Positions 8,373-17,465 of a DNA stretch of 64,000 nucleotides are shown here, piece after piece. Position 1 is the stretch's first letter. Every line of letters starts with the position of its first letter. The notes under the pieces were generated by a model, which did not search any database, was not told the DNA's origin, and saw only the letters and a list, made by a program, of their open reading frames with translations. The position numbers and the translations under genes were made by a program. Origin of the DNA: JABSOG01 sp041583135 (GTDB taxonomy: Bacteria; Pseudomonadota; Gammaproteobacteria; Enterobacterales; Alteromonadaceae); NCBI GenBank assembly GCA_041583135.1, contig JBFHGJ010000018.1, forward strand, positions 4,832-68,831, given 5' to 3'.

Positions 8373-9155
8373 TTAGGCCAAAAATAGCGGCCCGGCCACC
8401 ACTTGTGGCAGCTCAAATTGCGCCGGATAATCAACCTCTACCAGGTACAAACCACCGGCTTTGCCGGTCGCCGCAGCCTTAGTTCGGTCTTTTTCGGCGA
8501 GCAGCTCGGCCATCCACTCAATCGGCTTTTGCCCTTGGCCAATAGCAATGAGGCTACCGGCAATATTGCGCACCATATGATGGACAAATGCATTGGCTTT
8601 AATGTCGATGATCACAAAGTCGTTTTCTCGGGTGACACGGCAGTGATAAACACAGCGAAAGGGGGATTTAGACTGGCAGTGAATGGCACGAAAGGCCGAG
8701 AAATCCTGCTCGCCGACAAGACATTGCGCTGCCTGATGCATTTTGTCGGCATCTAACGGCATGGGATAATGGCTCAGACCATTGACCAAAATGGCCGGAC
8801 GCAGGCGGTTATTGAAAATAATATAGCGATAGCGCCGCGCAGTTGCGCTGTATCGGGCATGAAACTCATCGCCGACCTCTTTGGCCCAGCGTACCCCGAC
8901 ATCGCTTGGTAATCTGGCATTGGCCCCTAAAGTCCAAGCTTTTAGCTCACGTGTATTTTGACAGTCAAAGTGCACCACCTGTCCAGTGGCATGAACCCCG
9001 GCGTCGGTTCGACCGGCGCAATGAACGTCTACCGGATGATCGGCAATACTCGAGAGCACCCGCTCAAGTTCTTGCTGAACACTGTTGACTTCACGCTGGC
9101 GTTGCCAGCCGTAATATTTGGCACCATCATACTCGATGCCCAAAGCAATGCGCAT
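8373..9155 (-). CDS. truA: tRNA pseudouridine(38-40) synthase TruA
   Basis: TruA, 260 residues, converts uridines 38, 39 and 40 of the tRNA anticodon stem-loop to pseudouridine. The catalytic aspartate is Asp51 in the signature GRTDAGVHATGQVVHF. Further family blocks are YGWQRQ near the N-terminus, RRYRYIIFNN, and FVHHMVRNIAGSLIAIG. Length and order (fimV upstream, accD downstream) are as expected. Confidence 0.96.
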   Translation of the reverse strand: MRIALGIEYDGAKYYGWQRQREVNSVQQELERVLSSIADHPVDVHCAGRTDAGVHATGQVVHFDCQNTRELKAWTLGANARLPSDVGVRWAKEVGDEFHARYSATARRYRYIIFNNRLRPAILVNGLSHYPMPLDADKMHQAAQCLVGEQDFSAFRAIHCQSKSPFRCVYHCRVTRENDFVIIDIKANAFVHHMVRNIAGSLIAIGQGQKPIEWMAELLAEKDRTKAAATGKAGGLYLVEVDYPAQFELPQVVAGPLFLA

Positions 9156-9224
9156 AAACTCTAGTTTCTAGTGGAGACAAAAAGGGCGCCCATTATCGGC
9201 TTTTTGACGCCATGACTCAAGTTC

Positions 9225-12200
9225 TTAGTCACTTGAGAGTTTGTCCAACAGTTGTTGCGCTTCGACTTTGACCGATTCTGGCCCGGTTTCGATAATGCTC
9301 TCAAGCGCTTGTTGTGCTTCTTCAATATCACCTATCTCAATAAAGCCTTTGGCCAGATCCAATTGCGCGGCAAAGCCGTCATCTTCGCTATCGACATCGA
9401 CTTTCTCGCCGCTATCGTTGTCTTTTAAGATGTCGTAGTCATTCAATTCAATATCGATTTTTTTACGGTCGTATACTTCCTGCTCGTCCTCATCGTCATC
9501 CTGACTTTCCTGCAACAGTTGCTCGACTGTCACAAACTCCCTTGGTATATCCTCAAGGTCGATGTCGATGTCTTCAAAGCCATCGTCTTCAAGCGTGACC
9601 TCATCCTCAGTACTGTGCTGAGCTTCTTGCTCATCAAAAGGTTCGTCTTCATCTTCGTCGCTATCATTGTCAATGTTTGACAAGATGTCGTCAAAATCGA
9701 CGCTTTCAAGCTCATCGAGAGCTTTGGCTTCTTTGACCTGCGCCATCTCTTGTTCATCGAGCAGATCACTTTGCAGCGTGACCTCATCAAGCAGCTCAGG
9801 CGAGTCCATCAGTTCAGGATCATCGGCATCGATATCAAACTCGCCAAACTCGTCCAAGTCGATATCATCCAAATCGATATCCCCCTGCTGCCCATCTTCA
9901 GGCTCAACAACGTCCAGAGCGTCTAGATCCACCTCATCGGATTGTTGCTGCTCAAGCGCGATATCGTCAAGTTCATCAAGTCCAGCGCTCAGCTCAGGTT
10001 CTTCGCTTACGTCCTCATCAATACTCAGTTCCGGGTATTCGTCGAGTTTTTCGCTGGGCGCTTCAACCGCTTCATCTTCTTCGCTGACCCCCTCGCTGTC
10101 ATCTCCCTCGGCGCTTAGGTCGTCGTCATTGTCATCCAGTTCACTGGGGAAGTCATCTTCGTCATCGGCATCGGCCAACGCTTCTTCCACACTGACCTCG
10201 TCCTCAAACAGACCATCGTCGAGCGCCTGCTCATCAAATGCCTTATCATCACCAGCCAGATCATCGAAATCATCATCTTGCTCGGCCAGTTCATCTGGTA
10301 CTTGCTGCTCCGGCAGTTCTTCATCTAGCAGTTCGTCATGATCTGCGAGTAAGTCACCTAAGTCTGCTTCCTCTTCATCCTCTGCCAGCAAGTCATCTAG
10401 GTCGGGATCTTCATCAAACAATTCTTCAGGTATCTCAGCGGCTTCCTGCGCCTCATCTTCTGATGGTTGCACTTCGCTGTCGTCGTCGCTTAATAGGTCA
10501 TCGAGTTCAGTCGCCTCTGCGAGCAACTCCTCCGGCACCTCGCCCTGATCTTCGCTTTGGTCTTCGCTGTCATCGAGCAACTCATCAAGGTCGTCGTTTA
10601 AATCACTGTCTTGTTCAGCCTCATCGTCTTCCGCTAACGCGGCTTCATCTTCGCTAAACATCTCAGCAATGTCGTCTGCTGGCTCGTCGTCATCACTGAG
10701 TAAATCATCGAGCGAATAACGGCCACCGGCTCCCTCAGCAGTCTGTTCATCATCAACTGAGCTATCGACATCACCTTCATCGGCAAGCAGCTCGTCTAAA
10801 GCAGTTTCTTGTTCCGTCAGCTGTTGTTCAAGCCCATTCATCTGCTCATCGAGCGAATTGCCGTCTTCAGCCAACAACTCGTCCAGACTGTCACCTAGCG
10901 CGTCGTCCGCAAAGTCGTCAATATTGTCATCATCGGCCAACAGCGAGTCTAAGGTATCGTCAGCCTCAAGTGCATCCTCATCTGGCTGCTCGTCACTATC
11001 TTGTTCATCGGCCAACAGCGAGTCTAGGTTATCGTCAACCTCAAGTGCATCCTCATCTGGCTGCTCGTCACTATCTTGCTCATCGGCTTGTTCATCGGCC
11101 AACAGCGAGTCTAGGTTATCGTCAGCCTCTAGTGCATCCTCATCTGGCAGCTCGTCACTATCTTGCTCATCGGCTTGTTCATCGGCCAGTAACGAATCCA
11201 AGTTGTCACTAAGATCTAGCGCGGCCTCGTCCAGCGCACTATCGTCTTCATCCCCATCATCTTGCAACAACGCGTTGATATCGACCTCTGGGGCATCTTC
11301 GTGCGCCAAGTCATCTTCAAATTCATCGCTACCAGCACTATCGAGTAGCGCTTCAATATCCACATCCGACTCATCAGACTCGCCATCATCGCCATTGAGT
11401 AGCGCATCCAAATCGACATCATCAGCGTCACTGTCGTCACTATCTTCATCACCCGGTTGCTCTAAAATCGCGTCGATTTCAGGTGGCACCGACTCATCCT
11501 CGTCGTCAGCTTGTGGTTGCTGCTCGTCCACTTGCGCTTCTTCTAATAAGGCATCGACATCGACTTCTTCATCGATGGAGCTGGGCGAATCGTCTTCTTC
11601 TTCGCCTTCGACACCATCTAAAATACTGTCAAGGTCGGTCTGTTCTTCATCTTGTCCATCAAGGGCATCGTCAAGCAAAGCGTCGATATCCAGCTCATCG
11701 TCATCAGCTTGCTCGGTTGCTGCACTATCGTCATCTTCATCTGACGAATCTCCACCGCCATTGGCATCCAACAAAGCATCGATATCAAAATCGTCTTCGT
11801 CCTCGTCTTGGGCGTCAGATGCTGCTTTTTCGGCAACGTCGTTGATTAGCGCATCGACATCATCTTCATCCAGAGGCTTATTGACGCCGGAAAGCTCATC
11901 CATCAAGGCATCGACATCGTCTGCGGCCATGATCTCATCGCCATCTTCTTGCGGCTCATGCTCATGTGGGATATCAAGCTCAATCTCATCAAGGGCCTCG
12001 TCATCACCTTGGCTGCCATTGTCTTGGATCTGGTCGAGCAAGCTGTCGATGTCATCATCGTCGCTCATGGTTTCATCATCAGCATCCAGCAAAGAATCCA
12101 GCTCATCGTCACTGTCGCCTTCATCAGCTGCCGCCGAATCGAGTAGCCCATCGACATCCAAGTCATCATCGTCGGCGTCGTCGCTCATGCTCAGCAAGTC

Positions 12201-13496
12201 ATCGACATCATCAGAATCGAGGCTCAGCTCATCGGCCGAGTCTAAGTCGTCATTGTCGTCGGCAAGTAAATCAAAATCTTCATCACCCAGCAGATCATCA
12301 AGGTCGGTTTGATCCAACATGCTGTCTAACGATTCTTCCTCCAAGCCCGGCTCATCGTCATCATATAGGTTGTCTTGTGGCAAGGCATCGGAGTCGTCGA
12401 GGTGAACCACATCGTCATCTTCAGGCGCCAATAAATCGTCATCGATGGCCGTCAAAGATTCGTCAACATCATCTAACGAGAAGTTATCGTTGGTGATATC
12501 CTCAGGCATCATACTGTCTGTTGCAGGAGTCGGCTCTGGCGCGGCACTAGCGGCAGCAGCGGCCGCCACCGCAGGTGTTGGCGTATCAAATAGGGTATCT
12601 TCTTCGGCTTTGTTATCGGCCTTGAGCTTTTTACGTCTGGCCCGAGCAATAAACCAGATGACCAAGAGGAACACCATCACCGACAAGGCCGACAGGGCGT
12701 AGACAATGTTTTCGGTGATATCTTGCCACAGCCCGGCAAAACCTTCCTCCTGCTCACGTCTGATACGTTCGCGTTCACGCTCTGCCGCCTCCTCTCTAAG
12801 CGCCTGTATCATCGCAGCCAAATCTTGCTGGCCCTTGTCTAAACTCTGGTTCAATGTCGCAAGGGTATCGCTGATGGCTTCTAAGCGCTGCTGCTGATTT
12901 TCATTGACTTGACGCTCGATATTGGTCAGTTCAACGGTTTTTTGCATTTCCGACTTAATAGACTCAAATTGCTGGGCCTGCTCGGTTTGCAACTTGGCGA
13001 TGTTTTGACTGAGTTCGGTTTTGGCTTTGGTTAGGTCGGCTTTTTTGACATTGGAGACTTGTTCGCTGGCCTGCTCGATTTTCTCTTTGGTAAGCTTGCC
13101 GCTTTTCTTTTCAGCCCATAATTTGTCTTGTAGGTCGGCATTTTTACGGGCGTCATTGATATCAATGGCTTTGATTTCCTTGAGCGACGGCAACATCAAA
13201 TAACTGCCGACAATTAGGCCATTGTAGTTCTGGTCGTTAAAGCTTTTGGGGTTCTTCTTATATAAGGCAAACATCACCTGATAAACGGTAATGCGGGGGT
13301 CATCGGGACGAATTTTGTTGGCCACGCGCCATAGCGTATCGGCAGGACGAATCGGTCCATAACGGCGCCCGAGTGCACCGTGATCGGTCCCTTTCGGACC
13401 TTTAATTTTTGTGCCTGTTGTCTGTGCCTCGCTCACTTGCCCGAGGGTAAGTGCCAACAACAAGACTAAAGAACAAAATGACAAAAAACGAGACAT
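9225..13496 (-). CDS. fimV: FimV-like peptidoglycan-binding polar hub protein, giant acidic form
   Basis: This 1423-residue protein has a signal peptide (1-24) and a LysM-like domain (about 45-105, ADTLWRVANKIRPDDPR). A coiled-coil stretch follows (about 110-245), then one membrane segment (about 262-282, YALSALSVMVFLLVIWFI). A cytoplasmic region of about 1000 residues is almost entirely Asp/Glu/Ser/Leu, with recurring DLDDLL and DIDALL units. The C-terminal TPR-like FimV cap begins DLAKGFIEIGDIEEAQQAL. FimV organises pole-localised machinery such as type IV pili, chemotaxis arrays and flagella. It is longer than Pseudomonas FimV (about 920). It lies between asd and truA as in relatives. Confidence 0.93.
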   Translation of the reverse strand: MSRFLSFCSLVLLLALTLGQVSEAQTTGTKIKGPKGTDHGALGRRYGPIRPADTLWRVANKIRPDDPRITVYQVMFALYKKNPKSFNDQNYNGLIVGSYLMLPSLKEIKAIDINDARKNADLQDKLWAEKKSGKLTKEKIEQASEQVSNVKKADLTKAKTELSQNIAKLQTEQAQQFESIKSEMQKTVELTNIERQVNENQQQRLEAISDTLATLNQSLDKGQQDLAAMIQALREEAAERERERIRREQEEGFAGLWQDITENIVYALSALSVMVFLLVIWFIARARRKKLKADNKAEEDTLFDTPTPAVAAAAAASAAPEPTPATDSMMPEDITNDNFSLDDVDESLTAIDDDLLAPEDDDVVHLDDSDALPQDNLYDDDEPGLEEESLDSMLDQTDLDDLLGDEDFDLLADDNDDLDSADELSLDSDDVDDLLSMSDDADDDDLDVDGLLDSAAADEGDSDDELDSLLDADDETMSDDDDIDSLLDQIQDNGSQGDDEALDEIELDIPHEHEPQEDGDEIMAADDVDALMDELSGVNKPLDEDDVDALINDVAEKAASDAQDEDEDDFDIDALLDANGGGDSSDEDDDSAATEQADDDELDIDALLDDALDGQDEEQTDLDSILDGVEGEEEDDSPSSIDEEVDVDALLEEAQVDEQQPQADDEDESVPPEIDAILEQPGDEDSDDSDADDVDLDALLNGDDGESDESDVDIEALLDSAGSDEFEDDLAHEDAPEVDINALLQDDGDEDDSALDEAALDLSDNLDSLLADEQADEQDSDELPDEDALEADDNLDSLLADEQADEQDSDEQPDEDALEVDDNLDSLLADEQDSDEQPDEDALEADDTLDSLLADDDNIDDFADDALGDSLDELLAEDGNSLDEQMNGLEQQLTEQETALDELLADEGDVDSSVDDEQTAEGAGGRYSLDDLLSDDDEPADDIAEMFSEDEAALAEDDEAEQDSDLNDDLDELLDDSEDQSEDQGEVPEELLAEATELDDLLSDDDSEVQPSEDEAQEAAEIPEELFDEDPDLDDLLAEDEEEADLGDLLADHDELLDEELPEQQVPDELAEQDDDFDDLAGDDKAFDEQALDDGLFEDEVSVEEALADADDEDDFPSELDDNDDDLSAEGDDSEGVSEEDEAVEAPSEKLDEYPELSIDEDVSEEPELSAGLDELDDIALEQQQSDEVDLDALDVVEPEDGQQGDIDLDDIDLDEFGEFDIDADDPELMDSPELLDEVTLQSDLLDEQEMAQVKEAKALDELESVDFDDILSNIDNDSDEDEDEPFDEQEAQHSTEDEVTLEDDGFEDIDIDLEDIPREFVTVEQLLQESQDDDEDEQEVYDRKKIDIELNDYDILKDNDSGEKVDVDSEDDGFAAQLDLAKGFIEIGDIEEAQQALESIIETGPESVKVEAQQLLDKLSSD
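10931..11210 (-). repeat. In-frame tandem repeats inside fimV (75 and 87 bp units)
   Basis: Near-identical units begin at 10931, 11006, 11093 and 11180. Spacings are 75, 87 and 87 bp, all multiples of three, and the fourth unit is partial and more diverged. Each encodes a block like DNLDSLLADEQ followed by SDEQPDEDALE. The 87-bp units carry an extra 12 bp (ADEQ). High identity at DNA level suggests recent duplication, and copy number may vary between strains. Confidence 0.85.
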
Positions 13497-13597
13497 TGGA
13501 ATTCCTTCACTCGGGATCTGGGCCTTTTCTATGACGAACCATTCGCCACTACGCGCAAAACATAATGCAAACTATATTCCAAAAAGTTAAAAAAAGA

Positions 13598-13630
13598 AAA
13601 CCCGAACTGCTTTTAACGCCGTTCGGGTTT
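13598..13630 (-). terminator. Rho-independent terminator downstream of asd
   Basis: AAACCCGAAC (13598-13607) pairs with GTTCGGGTTT (13621-13630). On the minus strand the hairpin is followed by a T-rich run (13597 down to 13585). It lies 69 bp beyond the asd stop and separates asd from fimV. Confidence 0.85.
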
Positions 13631-13698
13631 GCTTTAAAACCGCAGATAATCAAGCAATTAGTTTTCTTTGAGCGAAAAACCAATCACCACAATATCAT

Positions 13699-14718
13699 TT
13701 ATAGATAATCGCGGATCAACAACTCAGCAATTTGAATACTGTTGGTTGCCGCGCCTTTACGGACGTTGTCGGAAACCACCCACAGATTAATGCCGTTCGG
13801 GTGCGAGATATCCTGACGCACTCGGCCAACATGCACATCATCATTACCACTGGCATCACTGACCTGAGTTGGGTAATCGGTATTGTCTTCTTTAAGTTTG
13901 ATGCCCGGCGCATCGCGAAGCAGATCTTTGACACTTTGCGCATCAATCGGCTGCAATGTTTCTAAGTGGATAGCCTCGGCATGGCCATAAAATACTGGCA
14001 CACGAACCGCAGTCGGGTTCACTTCAATCGACTCATCTCCCAAAATTTTACGGGTCTCCCACACCATTTTCATTTCTTCTTTGGTGTAGTCGTTGTCTAA
14101 AAACGTGTCGATGTGTGGAATACAGTTAAAAGCGATCTGCTTACTAAAGACGCCGGTGTCTTCTACCGGACGGCCGTTAAGTACCTTAGCGAACTGAGAC
14201 ACCATTTCTTCGACCGCTTCGGCTCCGCCGCCACTGACCGATTGATAGGTTGCCACATTGACACGAGCAATACCCGCCGCATCGTAAATCGGCTTAAGCG
14301 CCACCACCATCTGAATGGTTGAACAGTTAGGATTGGCGATAATGTTGCGGTTACGAAAATCCGCCAACGCACCGGGATTGACCTCAGGCACCACCAATGG
14401 AATATCCGGCTCGTAACGAAACTCAGAGGTATTGTCGATAACCACACACCCGGCATCGGCTGCCAAAGGCGCGTATTGTTTTGAACGTTCGCCACCGGCG
14501 GAGAAAAAGCCGATCTGCGCTTTCGACCAATCAAAGGTATCTACGTCGATAACATCAATCTCTTCGTCCTTAAACGTCACGGTTTTACCAATACTTCGGC
14601 TACTCGCCAAAGGATACAATGTGCCTACCGGGAACTGACGCTGCTCCAGGATCTCAATAAGCTGCTGACCGACCAATCCAGTAGCACCCAATATAGCCAC
14701 ATCAAACCGTTGCGACAT
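13699..14718 (-). CDS. asd: Aspartate-semialdehyde dehydrogenase
   Basis: The 339-residue enzyme reduces beta-aspartyl phosphate to aspartate semialdehyde with NADPH, feeding lysine/diaminopimelate, threonine and methionine synthesis. The Rossmann motif GATGLVGQQL (11-20), the nucleophile Cys132 in NPNCSTIQ, and FYGHAEAIHLETL with the catalytic His are visible. It overlaps the upstream pdxB by 17 bp, so the two are probably co-transcribed. A terminator follows. I see no lysine-riboswitch-like leader. Confidence 0.96.
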   Translation of the reverse strand: MSQRFDVAILGATGLVGQQLIEILEQRQFPVGTLYPLASSRSIGKTVTFKDEEIDVIDVDTFDWSKAQIGFFSAGGERSKQYAPLAADAGCVVIDNTSEFRYEPDIPLVVPEVNPGALADFRNRNIIANPNCSTIQMVVALKPIYDAAGIARVNVATYQSVSGGGAEAVEEMVSQFAKVLNGRPVEDTGVFSKQIAFNCIPHIDTFLDNDYTKEEMKMVWETRKILGDESIEVNPTAVRVPVFYGHAEAIHLETLQPIDAQSVKDLLRDAPGIKLKEDNTDYPTQVSDASGNDDVHVGRVRQDISHPNGINLWVVSDNVRKGAATNSIQIAELLIRDYL

Positions 14719-15859
14719 AAGACTCTCCTCTTTTAAAACCTAATTTAATCAATGTATCGAGCGTCGGATGTGACGGACCTGTCACCCCCAACGAACTGAA
14801 CTCCCGGCGCACCGGGTAATGTTTACGCAACCAGTCAAAACCCTGTTGCGCAATATGATGACGAAATAAACCATCATCGCGACTGACATCATAAACCAAA
14901 TGGATCACGCGGTTGACTACCGCCGTATCGACATCATCGGGCTTATCACTCACGGTTAAAACCACTTCACTTAAATCAGCCTTAGGCAATAGATCGTCAA
15001 GCAGCTTTTTCGGCTTTTGCTTGAGCAGTCGGCATAAAGCTTGATAAAGCATAAAGGTGCCTTTGGCCTTACCCTCAAAACTGTAGCCGGCAATATGCGC
15101 TGTTGCGATGTCGCAGTAATCGATGAGCGGCTCAAGCACTTTTGGCTCGCCTTCCCATACATCTAGTACCAAGGGGTTTTTGGCACCTTGGCGCTTTGCC
15201 TCCAACAGCATCTGATTGTCAAACACTTCACCACGGCAGGCATTGATTAAAATGGCCTCAGGCTTAATGTGACGTAACGCTTGGGCATCAAACAAATGCC
15301 ACGTTGGGTACTCGCCCTCAGTGATCAACGGCACATGAAAGCTGAGTATATCGGCCTTTTGTAACAGCTGGTGATATTGCACAAACTGACGGGCATCGCC
15401 AGAGCCTGCCAAAGGTGGATCGCACAACAGATATTCAATCCCCAGCGCCGCCAGCTTTTGTGCCACGGCCGAACCGGTGTTGCCCGCTCCGACAATCCCT
15501 ACCACTTTATCTTTTAAATCGAAGACATAACGTCTTTCCAAGACTTTGATTGCGCTAAGCACATATTCAGCCACAGAAACGGCGTTGCAGCCCGGCGCCG
15601 AGGCAAAAGCGATGTCCGCTTTGGCCAAAGCCTGTTGGTCGATATGATCAGTGCCTATGGTTGCCGTACCGACAAACTTTAGCTGTTTGGCCTGTTGTAA
15701 CAACGCCTCATTTACCTTGGTGATTGAGCGTACCAACAGCACATCGGCATCGGCTATCTGTTCGGCCGTGCACTGTCGTCCTTTAAAAGGCACAACTTGA
15801 CCAAATTCAGAAAACAACTCAGCCACATAGGGCATGTTTTCGTCGTAATAAATTTTCAT
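14702..15859 (-). CDS. pdxB: Erythronate-4-phosphate dehydrogenase
   Basis: PdxB, 385 residues, is a D-2-hydroxyacid dehydrogenase. It oxidises 4-phosphoerythronate in pyridoxal 5'-phosphate synthesis. The protein begins MKIYYDENMPYVAELF, typical of PdxB. It has the NAD motif VGIVGAGNTGSAVAQKL (about 123-139), the catalytic Arg in NACRGEVFDN, and the His in TAHIAGYSFEGKAKGT. A PdxB-specific C-terminal dimerisation domain follows (about 285-385). Its 3' end overlaps asd. The 185-bp gap to fabB is AT-rich with no recognised site. Confidence 0.96.
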   Translation of the reverse strand: MKIYYDENMPYVAELFSEFGQVVPFKGRQCTAEQIADADVLLVRSITKVNEALLQQAKQLKFVGTATIGTDHIDQQALAKADIAFASAPGCNAVSVAEYVLSAIKVLERRYVFDLKDKVVGIVGAGNTGSAVAQKLAALGIEYLLCDPPLAGSGDARQFVQYHQLLQKADILSFHVPLITEGEYPTWHLFDAQALRHIKPEAILINACRGEVFDNQMLLEAKRQGAKNPLVLDVWEGEPKVLEPLIDYCDIATAHIAGYSFEGKAKGTFMLYQALCRLLKQKPKKLLDDLLPKADLSEVVLTVSDKPDDVDTAVVNRVIHLVYDVSRDDGLFRHHIAQQGFDWLRKHYPVRREFSSLGVTGPSHPTLDTLIKLGFKRGESYVATV

Positions 15860-16044
15860 GAAAAATTCGCAGAATTGACTCGCGCTTAGCAGCGATAGTA
15901 GGGGATAAAGACAAGCAATACAATTGTCGTAAGGTAAGTTTTTTAGAACTTTTAGATATATATACTGCTAAAAGCCTTTACATCTGGATGGCTAAATAGA
16001 AATTTGTGACGGCCTAGCGTTCTAAGCCGTCACATCATAGCGGG

Positions 16045-17256
16045 TTATTGGTATTTTTTAAATACCAAACAGGCGTTGGTGCCGCCAAAACCAAAGCTGT
16101 TGGATAAAGCCATATCGATTTTGGCCGATTTAGCCTCGGTAATAATGTTCAGCCCTTCGGCCTTTTCATCCAAGGTTTCAATATTGATAGACGGTGCCAC
16201 AAAGTCATGCTCCATCATCAACATGGTATAAATCGCCTCATGAACACCGGCGGCGCCCAGCGCGTGGCCGGTCATCGCTTTGGTGGCGCTGATCATCGGA
16301 GAGTCGGCACCGAATACGGTTTGAATTGCTTCAAGCTCTTTGACATCGCCCACTGGCGTACTGGTACCATGAGTGTTGAGGTAGTCGATTTTACCTTCAA
16401 TGCCCTCTAGTGCCATGTTCATACAGCGCACCGCACCTTCTCCTGAAGGGGCAACCATATCGTAGCCGTCAGAGTTGGCACCGTAACCGACAATCTCGGC
16501 ATAAATGGTGGCACCACGGGCAAGGGCATGTTCAAGTTCTTCAACCACAACCATACCGCCACCACCGGAGATAACAAAACCATCTCTATCGGCATCGTAG
16601 GTACGTGAAGCTTTCTCTGGTTGGTCGTTGTATTGCGACGACAGTGCCCCCATCGCATCGAACATCATCGCCAATGACCAGTGAACTTCTTCACCACCAC
16701 CGGCAAACACAATATCTTGTTTACCCAGTTGAATTTGCTCAAGGGCTTGGCCGATACAGTGAGAACTGGTGGCACAAGCTGAACTGGTCGAATAGTTCAC
16801 CCCTTTGATCTGATAAGCAGTTGCCAAACAAGCAGAGACTGTGCTGGACATGGTACGAGGTACCATAAATGGGCCTACCTTTTTCACACCGCGCTCACGC
16901 AATGTATCGGCAGCTTCAATTTGATTCATCGACGAAGCGCCGCCGGAACCTGCGATAATGCCCGTTCTTGGATTGCTGATATCGTCTTCATTGAGACCGG
17001 CATGTTCAATTGCCTCTGCCATTGCCAAATAGGCATAGCCGGCAGCCGGGCCCATAAAGCGGATTTTCTTGCGGTCGATATGCTCTTTCAGGTCGATATC
17101 CATCTGGCCCCATACCTGACTGCGTAGGTTCATTTCGGCAAATTCTGCCGAAGCGCTAATGCCTGAGCGGCCGGTTTTAAGTGACGCCAAAACCTCAGCT
17201 TTGTTATTGCCAATGCTCGATACGATACCATAACCGGTGATCACTGCTCGTTTCAT
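16045..17256 (-). CDS. fabB: 3-oxoacyl-[acyl-carrier-protein] synthase I
   Basis: FabB, 403 residues, condenses malonyl-ACP with acyl-ACP and is needed for unsaturated fatty-acid synthesis. The Cys-His-His triad is visible: Cys161 in STSSACATSS, His in NTHGTSTPVGD, and His in KAMTGHALGAAG. The C-terminal glycine loop NSFGFGGTNA is intact. An AGGAG ribosome site precedes the ATG. It diverges from mnmC across 209 bp that contains a FabR-like palindrome, consistent with known FabR control of fabB in E. coli. Confidence 0.97.
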   Translation of the reverse strand: MKRAVITGYGIVSSIGNNKAEVLASLKTGRSGISASAEFAEMNLRSQVWGQMDIDLKEHIDRKKIRFMGPAAGYAYLAMAEAIEHAGLNEDDISNPRTGIIAGSGGASSMNQIEAADTLRERGVKKVGPFMVPRTMSSTVSACLATAYQIKGVNYSTSSACATSSHCIGQALEQIQLGKQDIVFAGGGEEVHWSLAMMFDAMGALSSQYNDQPEKASRTYDADRDGFVISGGGGMVVVEELEHALARGATIYAEIVGYGANSDGYDMVAPSGEGAVRCMNMALEGIEGKIDYLNTHGTSTPVGDVKELEAIQTVFGADSPMISATKAMTGHALGAAGVHEAIYTMLMMEHDFVAPSINIETLDEKAEGLNIITEAKSAKIDMALSNSFGFGGTNACLVFKKYQ

Positions 17257-17368
17257 TTAAGCTCCTGTAGTGGTTCTTATTTATACTGTTAAATAGCGCA
17301 GTTGATAGGCCCACGCTCTATTAATGCCGCTATTGTACGGTAAAATTTTATCAATGTGGTCTGATTTG

Positions 17369-17386
17369 AGCTTACAAGTGTACTCT
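17369..17386. promoter_or_regulatory. FabR-like operator upstream of fabB
   Basis: AGCTTACAAGTGTACTCT is an imperfect palindrome centred on TACA-AG-TGTA. It matches most positions of the FabR (YijC) box as I recall it, AGCGTACA-NN-TGTNCGCT. It lies 113 bp upstream of the fabB start, between divergent fabB and mnmC. Confidence 0.55.
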
Positions 17387-17465
17387 TATTTTATTTCACT
17401 TACATTTCTGCGTTGAAAAAATTACAATGCGCAGCGAAAAACCTCAGCCAACAGCCCGATAAATC

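Noticed and set aside
10931..11210. CRISPR-like array from regularly spaced repeats
   Set aside because: The units are contiguous, in frame within fimV, and have no spacers. The 60438-60537 pair likewise has no spacer and only two units. No cas gene is in the window.
10858..12312. 484-residue plus-strand frame antisense to fimV, and other long frames there
   Set aside because: The translation is almost only Ser with Ala/Lys, the mirror of the Asp/Glu codons of fimV. There is no ribosome site and no domain.
14719..14760. Lysine riboswitch before asd
   Set aside because: asd overlaps pdxB, so there is no untranslated leader in which such an element could sit.
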